Shown in pieces: positions 18,001 to 25,460 of a stretch of DNA of 64,000 nt (within the stretch, counting starts at the first letter, position 1; each line of letters opens with the position of its first letter). A model generated the notes under the pieces. It searched no databases and was not told where the DNA came from. It saw only the letters and a list, made by a program, of their open reading frames with translations. The DNA is from Aliiroseovarius sp. S1339 (lineage in GTDB: Bacteria; Pseudomonadota; Alphaproteobacteria; Rhodobacterales; Rhodobacteraceae). Where the stretch lies: assembly GCF_023195695.1 (NCBI RefSeq), contig NZ_JALPQG010000010.1, positions 62,001-126,000 of the forward strand. The letters are read 5' to 3'. A program made the position numbers and the translations under genes.

Positions 18001-20570
18001 CGATCCCGGCCACCGCCACGCCACTGTCTGTGCCCGCGACGCTATCGCCAACCGAGGACGCGGTTTGGCGCGTGACCCACACGCTGACCCAAGCGGATGT
18101 GGACGCAGGCGGGTTGCGCAACAGCGCGGTGGTCAGCGGCCTGTCGCCCGACAACTCTCCGGTCAGCGACCTGTCAGCCGACGATGATCCGCTTGACGGC
18201 AATAACACCGACGACCCGACCGAAATGCTGATCGCACCCGCACCGGGGATGGAGGTCATCAAGCGTGAAGTCTCCGCCGGAACAGCGGCAGGTGAGTCCG
18301 TTGTTTACGAGGTGACGGTTGAAAACACCGGTAACGTGACGCTGACGGGTATCGCGCTGGCGGACCAACTGACCGCCATTGATGGGACCGACCCGCGCGC
18401 CCTGACGCCGGTCTTCACCGGCGCGGATGGCACGCCGCCGTCACCGGCTGGCACATTGCTGCCGGGCGAGACCGCGACCTATGACGTGTCCCATGTTCTG
18501 TCGCAGGATGACGTGAACAAGGGCGGGGTGATCAACGTGATCACCGCAAGCGCCGCAACGCCACTTGGCGGATCGACCTCGGATGTGTCCGATGATGACG
18601 GGGTAGGGACGGATGACCCGACCGTCACACCGATCGCCGCCGCACCCGCGCTGGATGTGACGAAAACCGCCGGAGCGCCCTCGCGCCTGTTCCACACGGT
18701 TGAGCAATCGACCTTCACCATCACCGTCACGAACACCGGCAACATCACCCAGACGGGCATTCAGGTGGTGGACGATCTGGTGACGTTCCTTGCGCCTGCA
18801 ACGCTGTTGTCTGCCGACTATCCGGTCACGACCACAGCGGCGGATTTCACCAACGGCACCGCCAGCGCAACCTTTGATGGGGTCGGCGACACAGCCCTTC
18901 TGTCCGGCGATCCGACGCTGGAGCCGGGCGAAACCGGCACGATCACCATCACCATGGTCTATTCCACCGCAAACGGCTTCCCGACTGCGCCGAACACGGC
19001 CAGTGCGACCTCGACCCAGTTGACCACGCCCAGCATCGGGCAGGGACCGCTGACGCCGAATGACAATGATGGCGATGGCACCCCGGATTATCAGGATTTC
19101 GACCCGACCGGCTATTTCTATTGCGAACAGGATGGGTCTGTTCTGACAGGCGGTCAGGTTAGTATCTCGGGTGGCGGATTCACACAAACAGGTGTGGGGA
19201 CCAACGGGCCGATTGTCGTCACCGATGACGGAACGGACGGGTTCTATCAGTTCTTTGTCACCGCGCCGGGGACATACACGCTGGCGGTGACCTATCCGCC
19301 GATTGGCACGCCGTCAACGACGCGCACGCCCGGCGGAACGCTGGATATGACCACGCTGTTGCCAGCCAACCCGGCGCTGATCGGGTCGGGGACGACCCCG
19401 GATGGATCGACGCTGACGGACTATACGGCGGGCGGAAACCCGTTCTATTTCACCTTCGACATCGAAGCGGGCGACCCAGAGGTTCTGAACAACAACATCC
19501 CGTTGATGGATTGCCGCCCCAGCGTGCCGATCGTCGCCACCAAGTCGGCAGACCGCGACACTGCGGTGTTCGGCGAGAGTGTGAATTTCACCCTGACGTT
19601 TGAGAACATGTCTGGCGCAACCTTCCGCGACACGCGTCTGGTGGACGAATTACCGCCGGGCTTGCTGTATACCCCCGGCACCGCACGGGTGAACGACGCG
19701 GCGGTGGAGCCGAACGTGACTGGCCGCCAGTTGCGCTGGATCGAAACACTCAGCGCGTCAGAGAAGGTGACGATCACCTTTGCCGCCCGCATTGCATCGC
19801 GCGGCAACTTCGGCACGCTGACCAACCGCACATGGGCGCAGGATGCGAACGGAAACGTGCTGTCGAATGTCGCAATGGCCGATATCGAAATCCGGCCTGA
19901 ACATGTGTTCGATTGCTCGGATGTGATCGGCAAGGTGTTCGACGACAAGAACCGCAATGGTTATCAGGATGGGCCCGGCACGTTGCCCGAGGCGATCCTT
20001 GACGACAACATCTATGACGGCAGCAAAGGCAAGCTTGCCCCGACAATTGAACGCCCCAACACGACCGAGCCGGGCTTGCCCGACGTGCGTCTGGTGTCGC
20101 CCAATGGCACGATCATCACGACCGATGATTATGGCCGCTTCTCGGTCCCCTGTGCAGCACTTCCCCGCACGATCGGGTCGAACTTCATGCTGAAGCTCGA
20201 CAAGCGCAGCTTGCCCACGGGCTATCGCGTTACCACGGAAAACCCGCGGGTGATCCGCCTGACACCGGGCAAGATTGCCAAGCTGAATTTCGGTGCCGCG
20301 ATTGGCAATGTGGTCGATATCGATCTGACCCGTGCAGCCTTCGCCAACGGAACGACGCAGCCAAGCGCGGGGCTTGGGCAAGCTCTGAGCGCACTGGTCA
20401 ACCAGATCAGTGACAAAGAGACAGCGATCGAGCTGACTTATGTGCTTGGCGCGGGCGAAGATGCGGCCACGGGACGCGCACGTCTGAGGGCCGTCAAGCA
20501 GGTGCTTGAACGCCAGTGGCACGGAAAATATCGCCTTGATGTGGGCACCAATGTGGTGCGCAAACAATGA
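9015..20570 (+). CDS. Giant secreted DUF11-repeat surface protein (about 3850 residues)
   Basis: A 3851-residue acidic repeat protein. Residues 1-43 carry a long-n-region Sec signal peptide (hydrophobic AVKTAVLAIFMVASFAAEA, then NASDF). A unique head (about 44-230) and a SpaA/prealbumin-like domain (about 230-330) follow. Then come about 24 tandem DUF11/TIGR01451-like beta-sandwiches starting at residue 331, each opening with a variant of ALxVxKT and containing VTNTGN and YTVTQxDxDAG. Many hold one cysteine pair. Acidic linkers such as DVSDDGDDGDGNT recur. The C-terminus has a DNDGDGTPDYQD motif (about 3350), a last DUF11 domain (about 3505), an SdrD-B-like domain (GKVFDDKNRNGYQDG, about 3630) and a tail faintly like an OmpA domain (about 3760-3851). 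It is probably an adhesin or surface fibre. It has no sortase motif and no RTX repeats. The next gene, a large barrel, is the likely outer-membrane partner. Confidence 0.85.
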   Translation: MIEYRNSRAKKLITPIIRAAAAVKTAVLAIFMVASFAAEANASDFTLTSVPNNFTAILEDGNGNSITVTVSPQNTSCASISGAGRITLFPSQNRSACNRSAIMTYTTNGFLLDRAVFEDIDDMDGTAPRDSFAANVPGTWTSPTIEIYPLVGPRPPWLSAAEDQRGRLIASGAVGSFLANASGNNPTNESATFTLDTPATSFSIIMDDVQGARNARVQFSLASITVDISPELTLEKVVDNSLGGSAVPGDFTLSYTNGSTASGSGVTGSAAVTDVTVPVGTYTISETDDPNYALTATCSGGADSNPLDGLALGDAEDVTCVLTNTFVPAPALEVTKTVPATNLSNPPSVGDTIAYQVVVENTGNVDISGVAPVDTGPTFNGSAHAGADLIWVAGGSTTLAPGDTTTYTATYTLVAADVAALTSAADPTNAIANSATATGTPANGTLPPVTPSTATTGYSAAPGLSVAKSVPATNLSTPPTAGDTIDYQVVITNSGNVDVSGVAPIDTGPTIDGSAHAGADLIWTTSDSTTLAPGASATFTATYTLVAADVTALTASADPTSAIANSASATGTPTSGSLPPVTPSTATTGYTAAPGMSVAKSVAANNLSTPPVAGDTIEYEVVVTNTGNVNIDGATPVDTGPTFDGNAHAGTDLFWFTVGSTTLVPGQAKTYFATYTLVAADVAALTSAADPTNAIANSATGTGTPTSGTLPPVTPSTATTGYTAAPELSVAKSVPATNLSNPPAIGDTVDYQVVVTNSGNVDISGVAPVDTGPTFDGAAHAGADLVWTTSDSATLAPAGTATFTATYTLVAADVVALTTAADTATAIANSATATGTPVSGSLPPVTPGTATTGYTAAPGINVEKTANTSGFSTPVTAGDQIVFTIQVANTGNTALTNVSLNDSLTRRDGATLTLSVPGTPSSGDGGVPGTLDIGETWEYQATYTLVQDDINAGGVENTVTGTADVPGGGTVSDVSDDGDDGDGNTTDDPTEVYIAATPTITLAKSLAAGSPNPFDTVGQVLAYEFLVTNTGNVSITAPVAIDDPLIAGQGTGPVSCPTGPILPTASITCTGSYQVTQDDLNAGQVVNAATASVTQPVVPVTPGGPTSVTATDGPSGVTVPADTTPSISFGKALASSSALTYAAVGDQLTYEFTVTNDGNITLDGPFTVDDDQIGNGLACGTGPLLPGANVTCTHVWTAAQEDLDAGSVTNIASAATTQGGSPVQSPTDTLTVNASTSPALTVDKTLLSATPDVFDEGTVLSYQFEVTNTGNVTIDGPITITDNKATGITCAPLTNGELLPTENVICTGSYTMVAGDVGFGSVTNVATATGDYNGTPVTSPSDDAIYPVSATPAISLTKDSDPTDVTFAAAGDVITYSYEITNGPTVALSEDISIDDDKIGAPFVCYDASVSGVFGVNETATCTAQYTVTQADVDAGEVTNIAVGSTTFAPGTPDETLVLSGQATKTVPADTDPSLSIAKTISNGPQPAAAGDVIEFTITATNDGNQTIANAAVSDPDVAALTCTHLGSTVTGPVTLLPTETITCVGDYTVTQGDIDAQSKINIANVSGTDPTGATVSVDGQVTVALVDNTAALELEKTVTPAVAPGTPVFTQAGDTVTFSVLARNTGNVSLENVVITDDLPVTPTSCTVGDLAVGQALTVCTFTYTVTQDDVDAVNGAAPAYGGFTNIARATANDVTPDATPITAQDDVFVRGPDQAPSFSLAKSADAAQIASVGQVVNYSYLVTNTGNITLTALPVVADDKIASVTCPALPGGELAPGDDLTCTGSYTVTQADLNAGSLTNIARVSSPEVPLPASPGPETDTVTLPANRTASVDFAKTASITSGAAVGDVITYTYSATNTGNVTLTDVAVSDQHTSAAGTVALSVGGDAIDTDVAPAGDSTDAAPNGSWDTLAPGDSITFTASYTVTQDDVNQQGSLDNTASLAATPPAGLPPVDETDGLSIPVTAPTPGITALKTLATGGLSSPPVAGETLDFTITVTNSGNQDLSNISLIDVFQRLDGSTITPAAPPQYVSGDVGTANVLDVGEAWTYSFQHVLTQADIDAGGVSNQATARGQSPSNALVSDASDDGNPANGDDNPTVLPIAVTPGIEGQKTLSSGTGVVGSQLVFLIEVTNTGNVTLTSTGIQSDTLTRVDGTPLTPSAPTFVGSTQGSGAGTLLPGEVASYEVRYTLIQEDIDGGGVRNSATVTGTPSSGVPITDVSDDGDDGDGNTTNDPTEVLITQTPALSMVKMVGAGSSNPYDTVGQLINYDFVVTNDGNVTLTDPITIADDLIDGAGGSVTCDPLPAGGLIPTATLNCAGSYTVTQDDIDNGSVTNTATASSGATISAPDSVTVPAGQTDALTLLKVADPIAGPAFFVGATASYTYTLTNTGNTTQVGPFSISDNLIAPANITCPVPAGNELAPGDDLVCTATYIITSTDVFLGVVTNLATGSSSTTTSPLTSESIPDQGVAALSIDKQLVAGSDFSEVGDVIGYQFVVTNSGTRTLIEPIIVRDSILGDITCWTPNPPTDPDFQVGEEAICTGDYVVTQPDLDRGFVFNEAYAETTYGPGDTPVVSPPDSVTVDGDLVPDLTLTKTAATLPVTAVGQSLTYTLIAENTGNQTLTNVSISDPFVPGLPCTTATLARGTTLQCTFPYTVTQADIDSGTLSNRADVTAQNPQGAPVTTFATLDIPMPAAAPAIELTKVASPSPFGAAGSTLTYQLSVTNTGNVTLSNVEVTDPMGGGQICTIASIAPGATTGGCSFDVTVTQDMVDAGEVVNNASTTATDPFNTPVTDMVELTTPGPARGPALEATKVVLGGQSVVGGLVDYSLSVANTGNVTLRNVNVVDQMQSLLGAVTALDAPFALDPASDLDSDGELDVGEVWTYTASVTLRQIDLNHAGLSNQVTVTADGPAGSGQATDVSDDGDDSDGNTVDDPTIFDVVVDPQLTVVKAVLTPGTRAGDQVVFEITATNTGNQDLTDLSVSDTLLRADGTPIPATATPLSVPATLSPTEDAVWRVTHTLTQADVDAGGLRNSAVVSGLSPDNSPVSDLSADDDPLDGNNTDDPTEMLIAPAPGMEVIKREVSAGTAAGESVVYEVTVENTGNVTLTGIALADQLTAIDGTDPRALTPVFTGADGTPPSPAGTLLPGETATYDVSHVLSQDDVNKGGVINVITASAATPLGGSTSDVSDDDGVGTDDPTVTPIAAAPALDVTKTAGAPSRLFHTVEQSTFTITVTNTGNITQTGIQVVDDLVTFLAPATLLSADYPVTTTAADFTNGTASATFDGVGDTALLSGDPTLEPGETGTITITMVYSTANGFPTAPNTASATSTQLTTPSIGQGPLTPNDNDGDGTPDYQDFDPTGYFYCEQDGSVLTGGQVSISGGGFTQTGVGTNGPIVVTDDGTDGFYQFFVTAPGTYTLAVTYPPIGTPSTTRTPGGTLDMTTLLPANPALIGSGTTPDGSTLTDYTAGGNPFYFTFDIEAGDPEVLNNNIPLMDCRPSVPIVATKSADRDTAVFGESVNFTLTFENMSGATFRDTRLVDELPPGLLYTPGTARVNDAAVEPNVTGRQLRWIETLSASEKVTITFAARIASRGNFGTLTNRTWAQDANGNVLSNVAMADIEIRPEHVFDCSDVIGKVFDDKNRNGYQDGPGTLPEAILDDNIYDGSKGKLAPTIERPNTTEPGLPDVRLVSPNGTIITTDDYGRFSVPCAALPRTIGSNFMLKLDKRSLPTGYRVTTENPRVIRLTPGKIAKLNFGAAIGNVVDIDLTRAAFANGTTQPSAGLGQALSALVNQISDKETAIELTYVLGAGEDAATGRARLRAVKQVLERQWHGKYRLDVGTNVVRKQ
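10005..11588 (+). repeat. Four exact-period 396-bp tandem repeats within the giant gene
   Basis: Repeat units start at 10005, 10401, 10797 and 11193, and the next (divergent) unit starts at 11589. Each unit is therefore exactly 396 bp (132 residues). Units share long runs such as PVDTGP, GSAHAGADL, TYTLVAADV and PPVTPSTATTGY. The other repeats in the gene are shorter, of variable length and far more diverged. This points to recent duplication or gene conversion, and the copy number may vary between strains. Confidence 0.9.
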
Positions 20571-20587
20571 GCGCGGTGAGGTATAAG

Positions 20588-23500
20588 ATGATGTATCGAT
20601 TGACCAAATTCACCTTGGCTTGCGGCGCTTTTGTGCTGGCGCTGATTGGAACTGCACGCGCGCAGGACGGGTTCAGCATCACCATCAACGACGAACAATT
20701 CGCAGGCGATCCGGCGGTGCAATCTGCGACCCGAAAGATTGACCAGTCGCTTGCCGCCGCCGATGTGCAGGTCAAGTTCGACGGGCTTGGTGTGGTGCCG
20801 CGCCTGACGCTTCTGGTGCTGAACGAAACACCGCCCAAAGCTGGTGAAACCGTCGCGGTGCGCAGCGAGCTGAACTATCCGGCTTTTGTGACCCGTGCCG
20901 AGCTGCGGGTGATTGACCCGCGCGCCTTGGGTGGCGCACGCACGGTTCTGGTGGCGCCGATCGCCCCCAATGGGGATGCGCGCTTCACCATGCCGGACGG
21001 ACGCGATCTTCTGGTCGTGCACCGCGTTTATGACCAGTTCGGACGCTTCGATGAAACCAATCCGATCAACATTGCGCCGCTGTCCGACGGCAGCGCGGAA
21101 ACCACCGAAGCCGAGGCGGGCGTGGACAATGCCGCGCGCCGCCGCATACCCGTGCGTGGCGGTGCCGTGACCGTCAGCGGCAGCAGCGTTGCCCCCGGTG
21201 CCACGGTCCAAACCCTTGGCGAACAAGTCAAAGCCGACCGTTCGGGCAGCTTCGTCATTCAGCGTATCCTGCCCCCCGGTGACCACCCGGTCGGCGTGCG
21301 TGTTGCAGGGGCTGCACCGGCGTATATCGAACGCGAAATCTCGATCCCCAACACCGAATGGTTTGGGACGGGGCTGATTGACCTGACCTTCGGGCGCAAG
21401 CTTCAGGGTGGGGTAGGGGCCGCAGGTGGCTCGTTTGATCGCGACTATGGCTATGGGCGGATCGCGGGCTATGTCACCGGCAAGACCGCGACCGGTTGGG
21501 ATGTGACGGCGCGGATCGACACCGGCGAAGACGAGTTCAAGAACCTGTTCAGCGGGCTGGACAAGAAAGACCCGCAATCGCGTTTACGCCGGATGCTGAT
21601 CGAAGACGGCTATCCGACCTATGGCGATGACAGCACGCTGATCGACGGTGCGCCGTCGGATGGCAAGATTTACCTGAAACTGGCCAAGGATGGCAGCCAC
21701 ATCCTGTGGGGCAATTACAAAAGCCAGATCGAAAACAGCACCTATCTGCGCAATGAACGCACGCTGTATGGCGCGCAGGCGCTGTATCGGTCGCAGGCGC
21801 AAACCCGCAACGGCGAAAGCCGTCTGGCCGCCGAAATCTATGCCGCCAGCCCTGATCGTCTGCCGGGACGCGAGTATTTCGACGGCACCGGTGGGTCGAT
21901 CTATTTTCTGACGCGCGATGATCTGACGCTTGGGTCCGAAACCGTCTCGGTCGAACTGCGCGACAAACGCACGGGGCGGGTGATCGCCACGACGCAGCTT
22001 GTCTATGGCGTGGATTACGAGATTGATTATAGCCAGGGCGTCGTCACCCTTTCTGCGCCCCTGAGCGGTTTTGGAACGTCAAGAAATCTGATCACGGAAC
22101 CGGGCGGCGATCAGGTTCTGCGCCTTGCTGTGCAATATGAATACACCCCCAGCGCAACTGAGATCGACGGCGTTTCTTATGGTGGCCGGGTGGAAAACTG
22201 GGTCAGCGACAACGTGCGCGTAGGCCTGACCGGCATGGTCGAACAGACCGATATTGCCGACCAAACCGCGATTGGTGGCGATGTGCGTCTGCAATTCGGC
22301 GAAGACAGCTTTGTCGAGGTCGAATACGCCGAAACCAAGGGACCGGGTTTTGGCTCGTCGATCAGCTCGGACGGTGGGTTGATCGTGACGACCTCGACCA
22401 CCGCTGGCACCGTGGGCGGCACCGGCGAGGCATGGCGCCTGCGCGGACAGGCCGAGTTTGCCGATCTGGGTGTGGATATGCCCGGCCGCGCAACCGGCTA
22501 TTATGAAAAACGCAGCGCGGGCTTTTCGACGCTGGACTACCAGATCGTCAATGACGAAGAGCTTTGGGGCGTCACGCTGGAGGTTGAACCGACCGAACGG
22601 CTGGCCTTCCGCCTTTACGCTGATGACTACAAGGACAGCACCGGCAAGACATTGACCGAGGTCGGGGCAGAGCTGACCTTCAAGGCAACCGAGCGGATAA
22701 CGCTGGATTTCGGGGTCGAGCATTTGGATCAAGTCACCCCCGGTGGCGATGCGGATGAAACCGGAACGCGCACCGATGCGGCGGTGCGTCTGACCTATAA
22801 GGTCAGTGATGACTTCAGCTGGCATATATTTGGCCAGCATACGTTAAACCGCGCGGGCGGGCTTTTGCGCAATGACCGGTACGGCGCCGGGGCCAGCCTG
22901 CGCTTTGCGGAAAACTGGACGGTCGAAGGCGAAGTGTCCGACGGCACCCTTGGCATCGGCGGCAAACTGTTGCTGACCTACCAAAGCGATGGCTATGACA
23001 GCGCCTATTTCGGCTATGAGCTTGACCCCGGGCGAGAGTTGACAGGCATTGATCTGAACGGCTCCGACAGCGGGCGGTTCGTGCTTGGCGGCAAGCGTCA
23101 GGTCAGCGATTCAGTCAAGCTTTACGGAGAAAATACCTATGACATCTTTGGCCGTCACCGGTCACTGGTCAGCGCGTATGGCGTCGAATACGCCTATGAC
23201 GAAGCGCTCAGCTTTTCGGCGGGGTTCGAGACGGGTCGCATAAATGACAGGACCGAAGGCGACTATGACCGCAATGCCTATTCCGTGGGCGTGCTGTATG
23301 ACGACGGCAACGCGCTGAGCTTTGCGGCCAAGGCGGAATTCCGTCGCGACCGGGGCGTCAGCGCGGGCACGATCCGCGATGCGGACGCGTGGCGCGTTGC
23401 GGCGTCGGGGCAATACAAGTTTAACGAAAGCCACCGTCTGGTCTTCTCAGCCGACCATACCAATGTGGACAGCGTCAGCCCCACGCTGGACAATGGCGTC

Positions 23501-24010
23501 TATACCGATGCGGTGCTCGGCTATGCGTTCAGACCGGTGGATCATGACCGGCTGAACATGCTGTTCCAGTATCGCTATTTCCACGATTCGCTTGGGCAGA
23601 TCGTTGACCAGACCGGTGAACGCGGTCAGCGTCAGGAAAGCCATATTCTGTCGCTAGATGTGGAATATGACCTGAACCGGTTCTGGACGATCGGCGGCAA
23701 GTTGGGGCTGCGCAAGTCGGTGTCATCACCCAGTGCAGGCGTCGCCTTTCAGCAAAACGATGCAGGTCTGGCGGTCGTGAACGCCCGCTATCACCTTGTG
23801 CACAAATGGGACCTGTTGTTCGAAGCCCGCCATCTGGAAGCCAAGCAAGCGGGCCTGTCGGAAACCGCATTCCTTGGGGCCGTCTATCGTCAAATCGGGG
23901 ACAACGCCAAGATTGGTGTCGGGTATAATTTCGGCAGTTTCAGTGACGATCTGACCGACCTGACCTTCGACGACGAAGGCGTGTTCATCAATGTGATCGC
24001 CAAGTTCTGA
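20588..24010 (+). CDS. Very large outer-membrane beta-barrel protein, partner of the giant repeat protein
   Basis: About 1140 residues. A clear Sec signal peptide (LTKFTLACGAFVLALIGTARA, cut before QDG) is followed by a periplasmic part (about 25-255) with an Ig/carboxypeptidase-regulatory-like domain (GGAVTVSGSSVAPGATVQTL). Alternating aromatic/polar strands follow from about 260 to the C-terminal FINVIAKF, which ends in the phenylalanine typical of BAM substrates. A module near 440-510 has the pattern GSETVSVELRDKRTG and YGVDYEIDYSQGVVTL. No TonB box or plug is evident. The ATG at 20588 follows gtgagg at a 6-nt spacing; an upstream ATG at 20567 overlaps the giant gene's stop (ATGA), so the two genes are coupled either way. 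Likely role is anchor or exporter of the giant protein, by context only. Confidence 0.75.
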   Translation: MMYRLTKFTLACGAFVLALIGTARAQDGFSITINDEQFAGDPAVQSATRKIDQSLAAADVQVKFDGLGVVPRLTLLVLNETPPKAGETVAVRSELNYPAFVTRAELRVIDPRALGGARTVLVAPIAPNGDARFTMPDGRDLLVVHRVYDQFGRFDETNPINIAPLSDGSAETTEAEAGVDNAARRRIPVRGGAVTVSGSSVAPGATVQTLGEQVKADRSGSFVIQRILPPGDHPVGVRVAGAAPAYIEREISIPNTEWFGTGLIDLTFGRKLQGGVGAAGGSFDRDYGYGRIAGYVTGKTATGWDVTARIDTGEDEFKNLFSGLDKKDPQSRLRRMLIEDGYPTYGDDSTLIDGAPSDGKIYLKLAKDGSHILWGNYKSQIENSTYLRNERTLYGAQALYRSQAQTRNGESRLAAEIYAASPDRLPGREYFDGTGGSIYFLTRDDLTLGSETVSVELRDKRTGRVIATTQLVYGVDYEIDYSQGVVTLSAPLSGFGTSRNLITEPGGDQVLRLAVQYEYTPSATEIDGVSYGGRVENWVSDNVRVGLTGMVEQTDIADQTAIGGDVRLQFGEDSFVEVEYAETKGPGFGSSISSDGGLIVTTSTTAGTVGGTGEAWRLRGQAEFADLGVDMPGRATGYYEKRSAGFSTLDYQIVNDEELWGVTLEVEPTERLAFRLYADDYKDSTGKTLTEVGAELTFKATERITLDFGVEHLDQVTPGGDADETGTRTDAAVRLTYKVSDDFSWHIFGQHTLNRAGGLLRNDRYGAGASLRFAENWTVEGEVSDGTLGIGGKLLLTYQSDGYDSAYFGYELDPGRELTGIDLNGSDSGRFVLGGKRQVSDSVKLYGENTYDIFGRHRSLVSAYGVEYAYDEALSFSAGFETGRINDRTEGDYDRNAYSVGVLYDDGNALSFAAKAEFRRDRGVSAGTIRDADAWRVAASGQYKFNESHRLVFSADHTNVDSVSPTLDNGVYTDAVLGYAFRPVDHDRLNMLFQYRYFHDSLGQIVDQTGERGQRQESHILSLDVEYDLNRFWTIGGKLGLRKSVSSPSAGVAFQQNDAGLAVVNARYHLVHKWDLLFEARHLEAKQAGLSETAFLGAVYRQIGDNAKIGVGYNFGSFSDDLTDLTFDDEGVFINVIAKF

Positions 24011-24039
24011 ACGCAGAAGACAATAGGGAACCCTCGGTC

Positions 24040-24831
24040 GTGATCAAAGTCGGTTTCATTGGATTTGGCGCGATTGCGCAATATGTGGCGCAAAAATTGC
24101 CGGAAATCGATGGCGAGATTGCATTCGTCATCGTGCGGCCGGGACGCGAAGATGCCGCAAAACAAGCGATGGGCGCAGGGATAGAGACGCTGACCTCACT
24201 TTCAGACGCGCGCGCAGATGTGGTGGTTGATTGCGCAGGGCACGCAGGTTTGCGCGAGCACGGTGCCGAGATTTTGCGCGCCGGTATTCCGCTTGTGACC
24301 GTGTCCATCGGTGCGCTTGCCGATGATGCGTTGCGCCGCGAACTAACGGACGCAGCCGTTGCAGGGGGCACGCAGTTGCATCTGTCCACCGGCGCGATTG
24401 GTGGGCTGGATGCCATCGCCTCGGCGCAAGTGGGCAAGCTGGAGGAGGTGACATACAAGGGTCGCAAGCCGCCCAAAGGGTGGAAGGGGTCGCCCGCTGA
24501 GGACGTGATGGATCTGGACAATCCGGGGTCTGAGGCGACCGTGCATTTTGAAGGCACCGCGCGCGAGGCGGCGTTGAAATACCCCAAGAATGCCAATGTC
24601 GCCGCCGCCGTCGCGCTGGCCGGTCTGGGATTTGATGACACGGGTGTTCAATTGATCGCGGACCCGAATGTAGACGCGAATATCCACGAAATCACCGCGC
24701 GCGGCGATTTCGGAGAGTTGACCTTTACCATTCTGGGCAAAACGCTACCCGACAACACACGCACGTCGGCTTTGGCGGCGATGAGCGTGGTCAAGATGAT
24801 CGCCGACCGTAACCGGCCGATCAGGCTCTAA
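24040..24831 (+). CDS. nadX: L-aspartate dehydrogenase
   Basis: A 263-residue NAD(P)-dependent enzyme. The Rossmann motif is VGFIGFGAIAQYVA (residues 4-17). Family signatures are DCAGHAGLREHGAEIL, TVSIGALAD, LSTGAIGGLDAI, KYPKNANVAAAVALAGLG and the catalytic-histidine region DANIHEITARG. It oxidises L-aspartate to iminoaspartate, replacing aspartate oxidase as the first step of NAD synthesis, or works in aspartate catabolism. The start is GTG at 24040 after aggga. It lies only 29 bp after the barrel gene on the same strand and may be read through from it, with no functional link apparent. It overlaps the convergent ABC gene by 4 bp. Confidence 0.9.
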   Translation: MIKVGFIGFGAIAQYVAQKLPEIDGEIAFVIVRPGREDAAKQAMGAGIETLTSLSDARADVVVDCAGHAGLREHGAEILRAGIPLVTVSIGALADDALRRELTDAAVAGGTQLHLSTGAIGGLDAIASAQVGKLEEVTYKGRKPPKGWKGSPAEDVMDLDNPGSEATVHFEGTAREAALKYPKNANVAAAVALAGLGFDDTGVQLIADPNVDANIHEITARGDFGELTFTILGKTLPDNTRTSALAAMSVVKMIADRNRPIRL

Positions 24832-25460
24832 TCCAGCCGAATAATGGGCCCGCCTGTCGCCTCGGCATCTTCGGCGTCATGGGTGACCAAAAGCACCGGA
24901 AGGGCGCGCGCCTTGGCGTGGTCGAAAACCAGTTGACGTACTTGGCCGCGTAGCTCTGCGTCCAGACCTGAAAATGGTTCATCCAGCAACAACGCGTGCG
25001 GTTCCGACAGTAACATCCGCATCAAGGCCACACGCGCGCGCTGCCCGCCAGACAGGGTGGCTGGGTCGCGGTTGGCGAAGCCGCCCAGCCCGACCTCGGC
25101 CAGGGCCGCGTTTATCCGCGCGCGACGGTCGGCTTTTGTGCCGCCCTGCGCCAGCCCGAAGGCAAGGTTCGCGCCTACATTCAGGTGCGGAAACAGCAAC
25201 GCGTCTTGAAACAGGATGCCGACACAGCGCTCATCCGGCGGCAGTGTGGTCAGGTCGCGCCCGTTCAGATGGATCTGCCCGGACAGCGCGAAATCGGGTG
25301 AAAGAGTGCCTATTATGGCGGAAAGCAGGGTAGATTTGCCCACGCCAGACGGCCCCATGATGGTTACAACCTCGCCGGGGGCGACATGGGTGTTGATCGA
25401 CATCAGGGGCTGGCCCGAATGGGTGATCTTAACCTTGTTCAGGTGCAATCCCTTAGCCAT
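24828..25460 (-). CDS. ynjD: ABC transporter ATP-binding protein, YnjD-like
   Basis: A compact 210-residue importer ATPase. Visible motifs are Walker A GPSGVGKST (residues 34-42), Q-loop region GILFQDALLFPHL, signature LSGGQRARVAL, Walker B ALLLDEPFSGLD and the H-loop LLVTHDAEDA. There is no C-terminal regulatory domain, as in YnjD and ThiQ. It overlaps the permease gene by 8 bp. With ynjC and ynjB it forms a binding-protein-dependent importer whose substrate is unknown; the set resembles thiamine, iron and sulfate importers. Confidence 0.85.
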   Translation of the reverse strand: MAKGLHLNKVKITHSGQPLMSINTHVAPGEVVTIMGPSGVGKSTLLSAIIGTLSPDFALSGQIHLNGRDLTTLPPDERCVGILFQDALLFPHLNVGANLAFGLAQGGTKADRRARINAALAEVGLGGFANRDPATLSGGQRARVALMRMLLSEPHALLLDEPFSGLDAELRGQVRQLVFDHAKARALPVLLVTHDAEDAEATGGPIIRLD

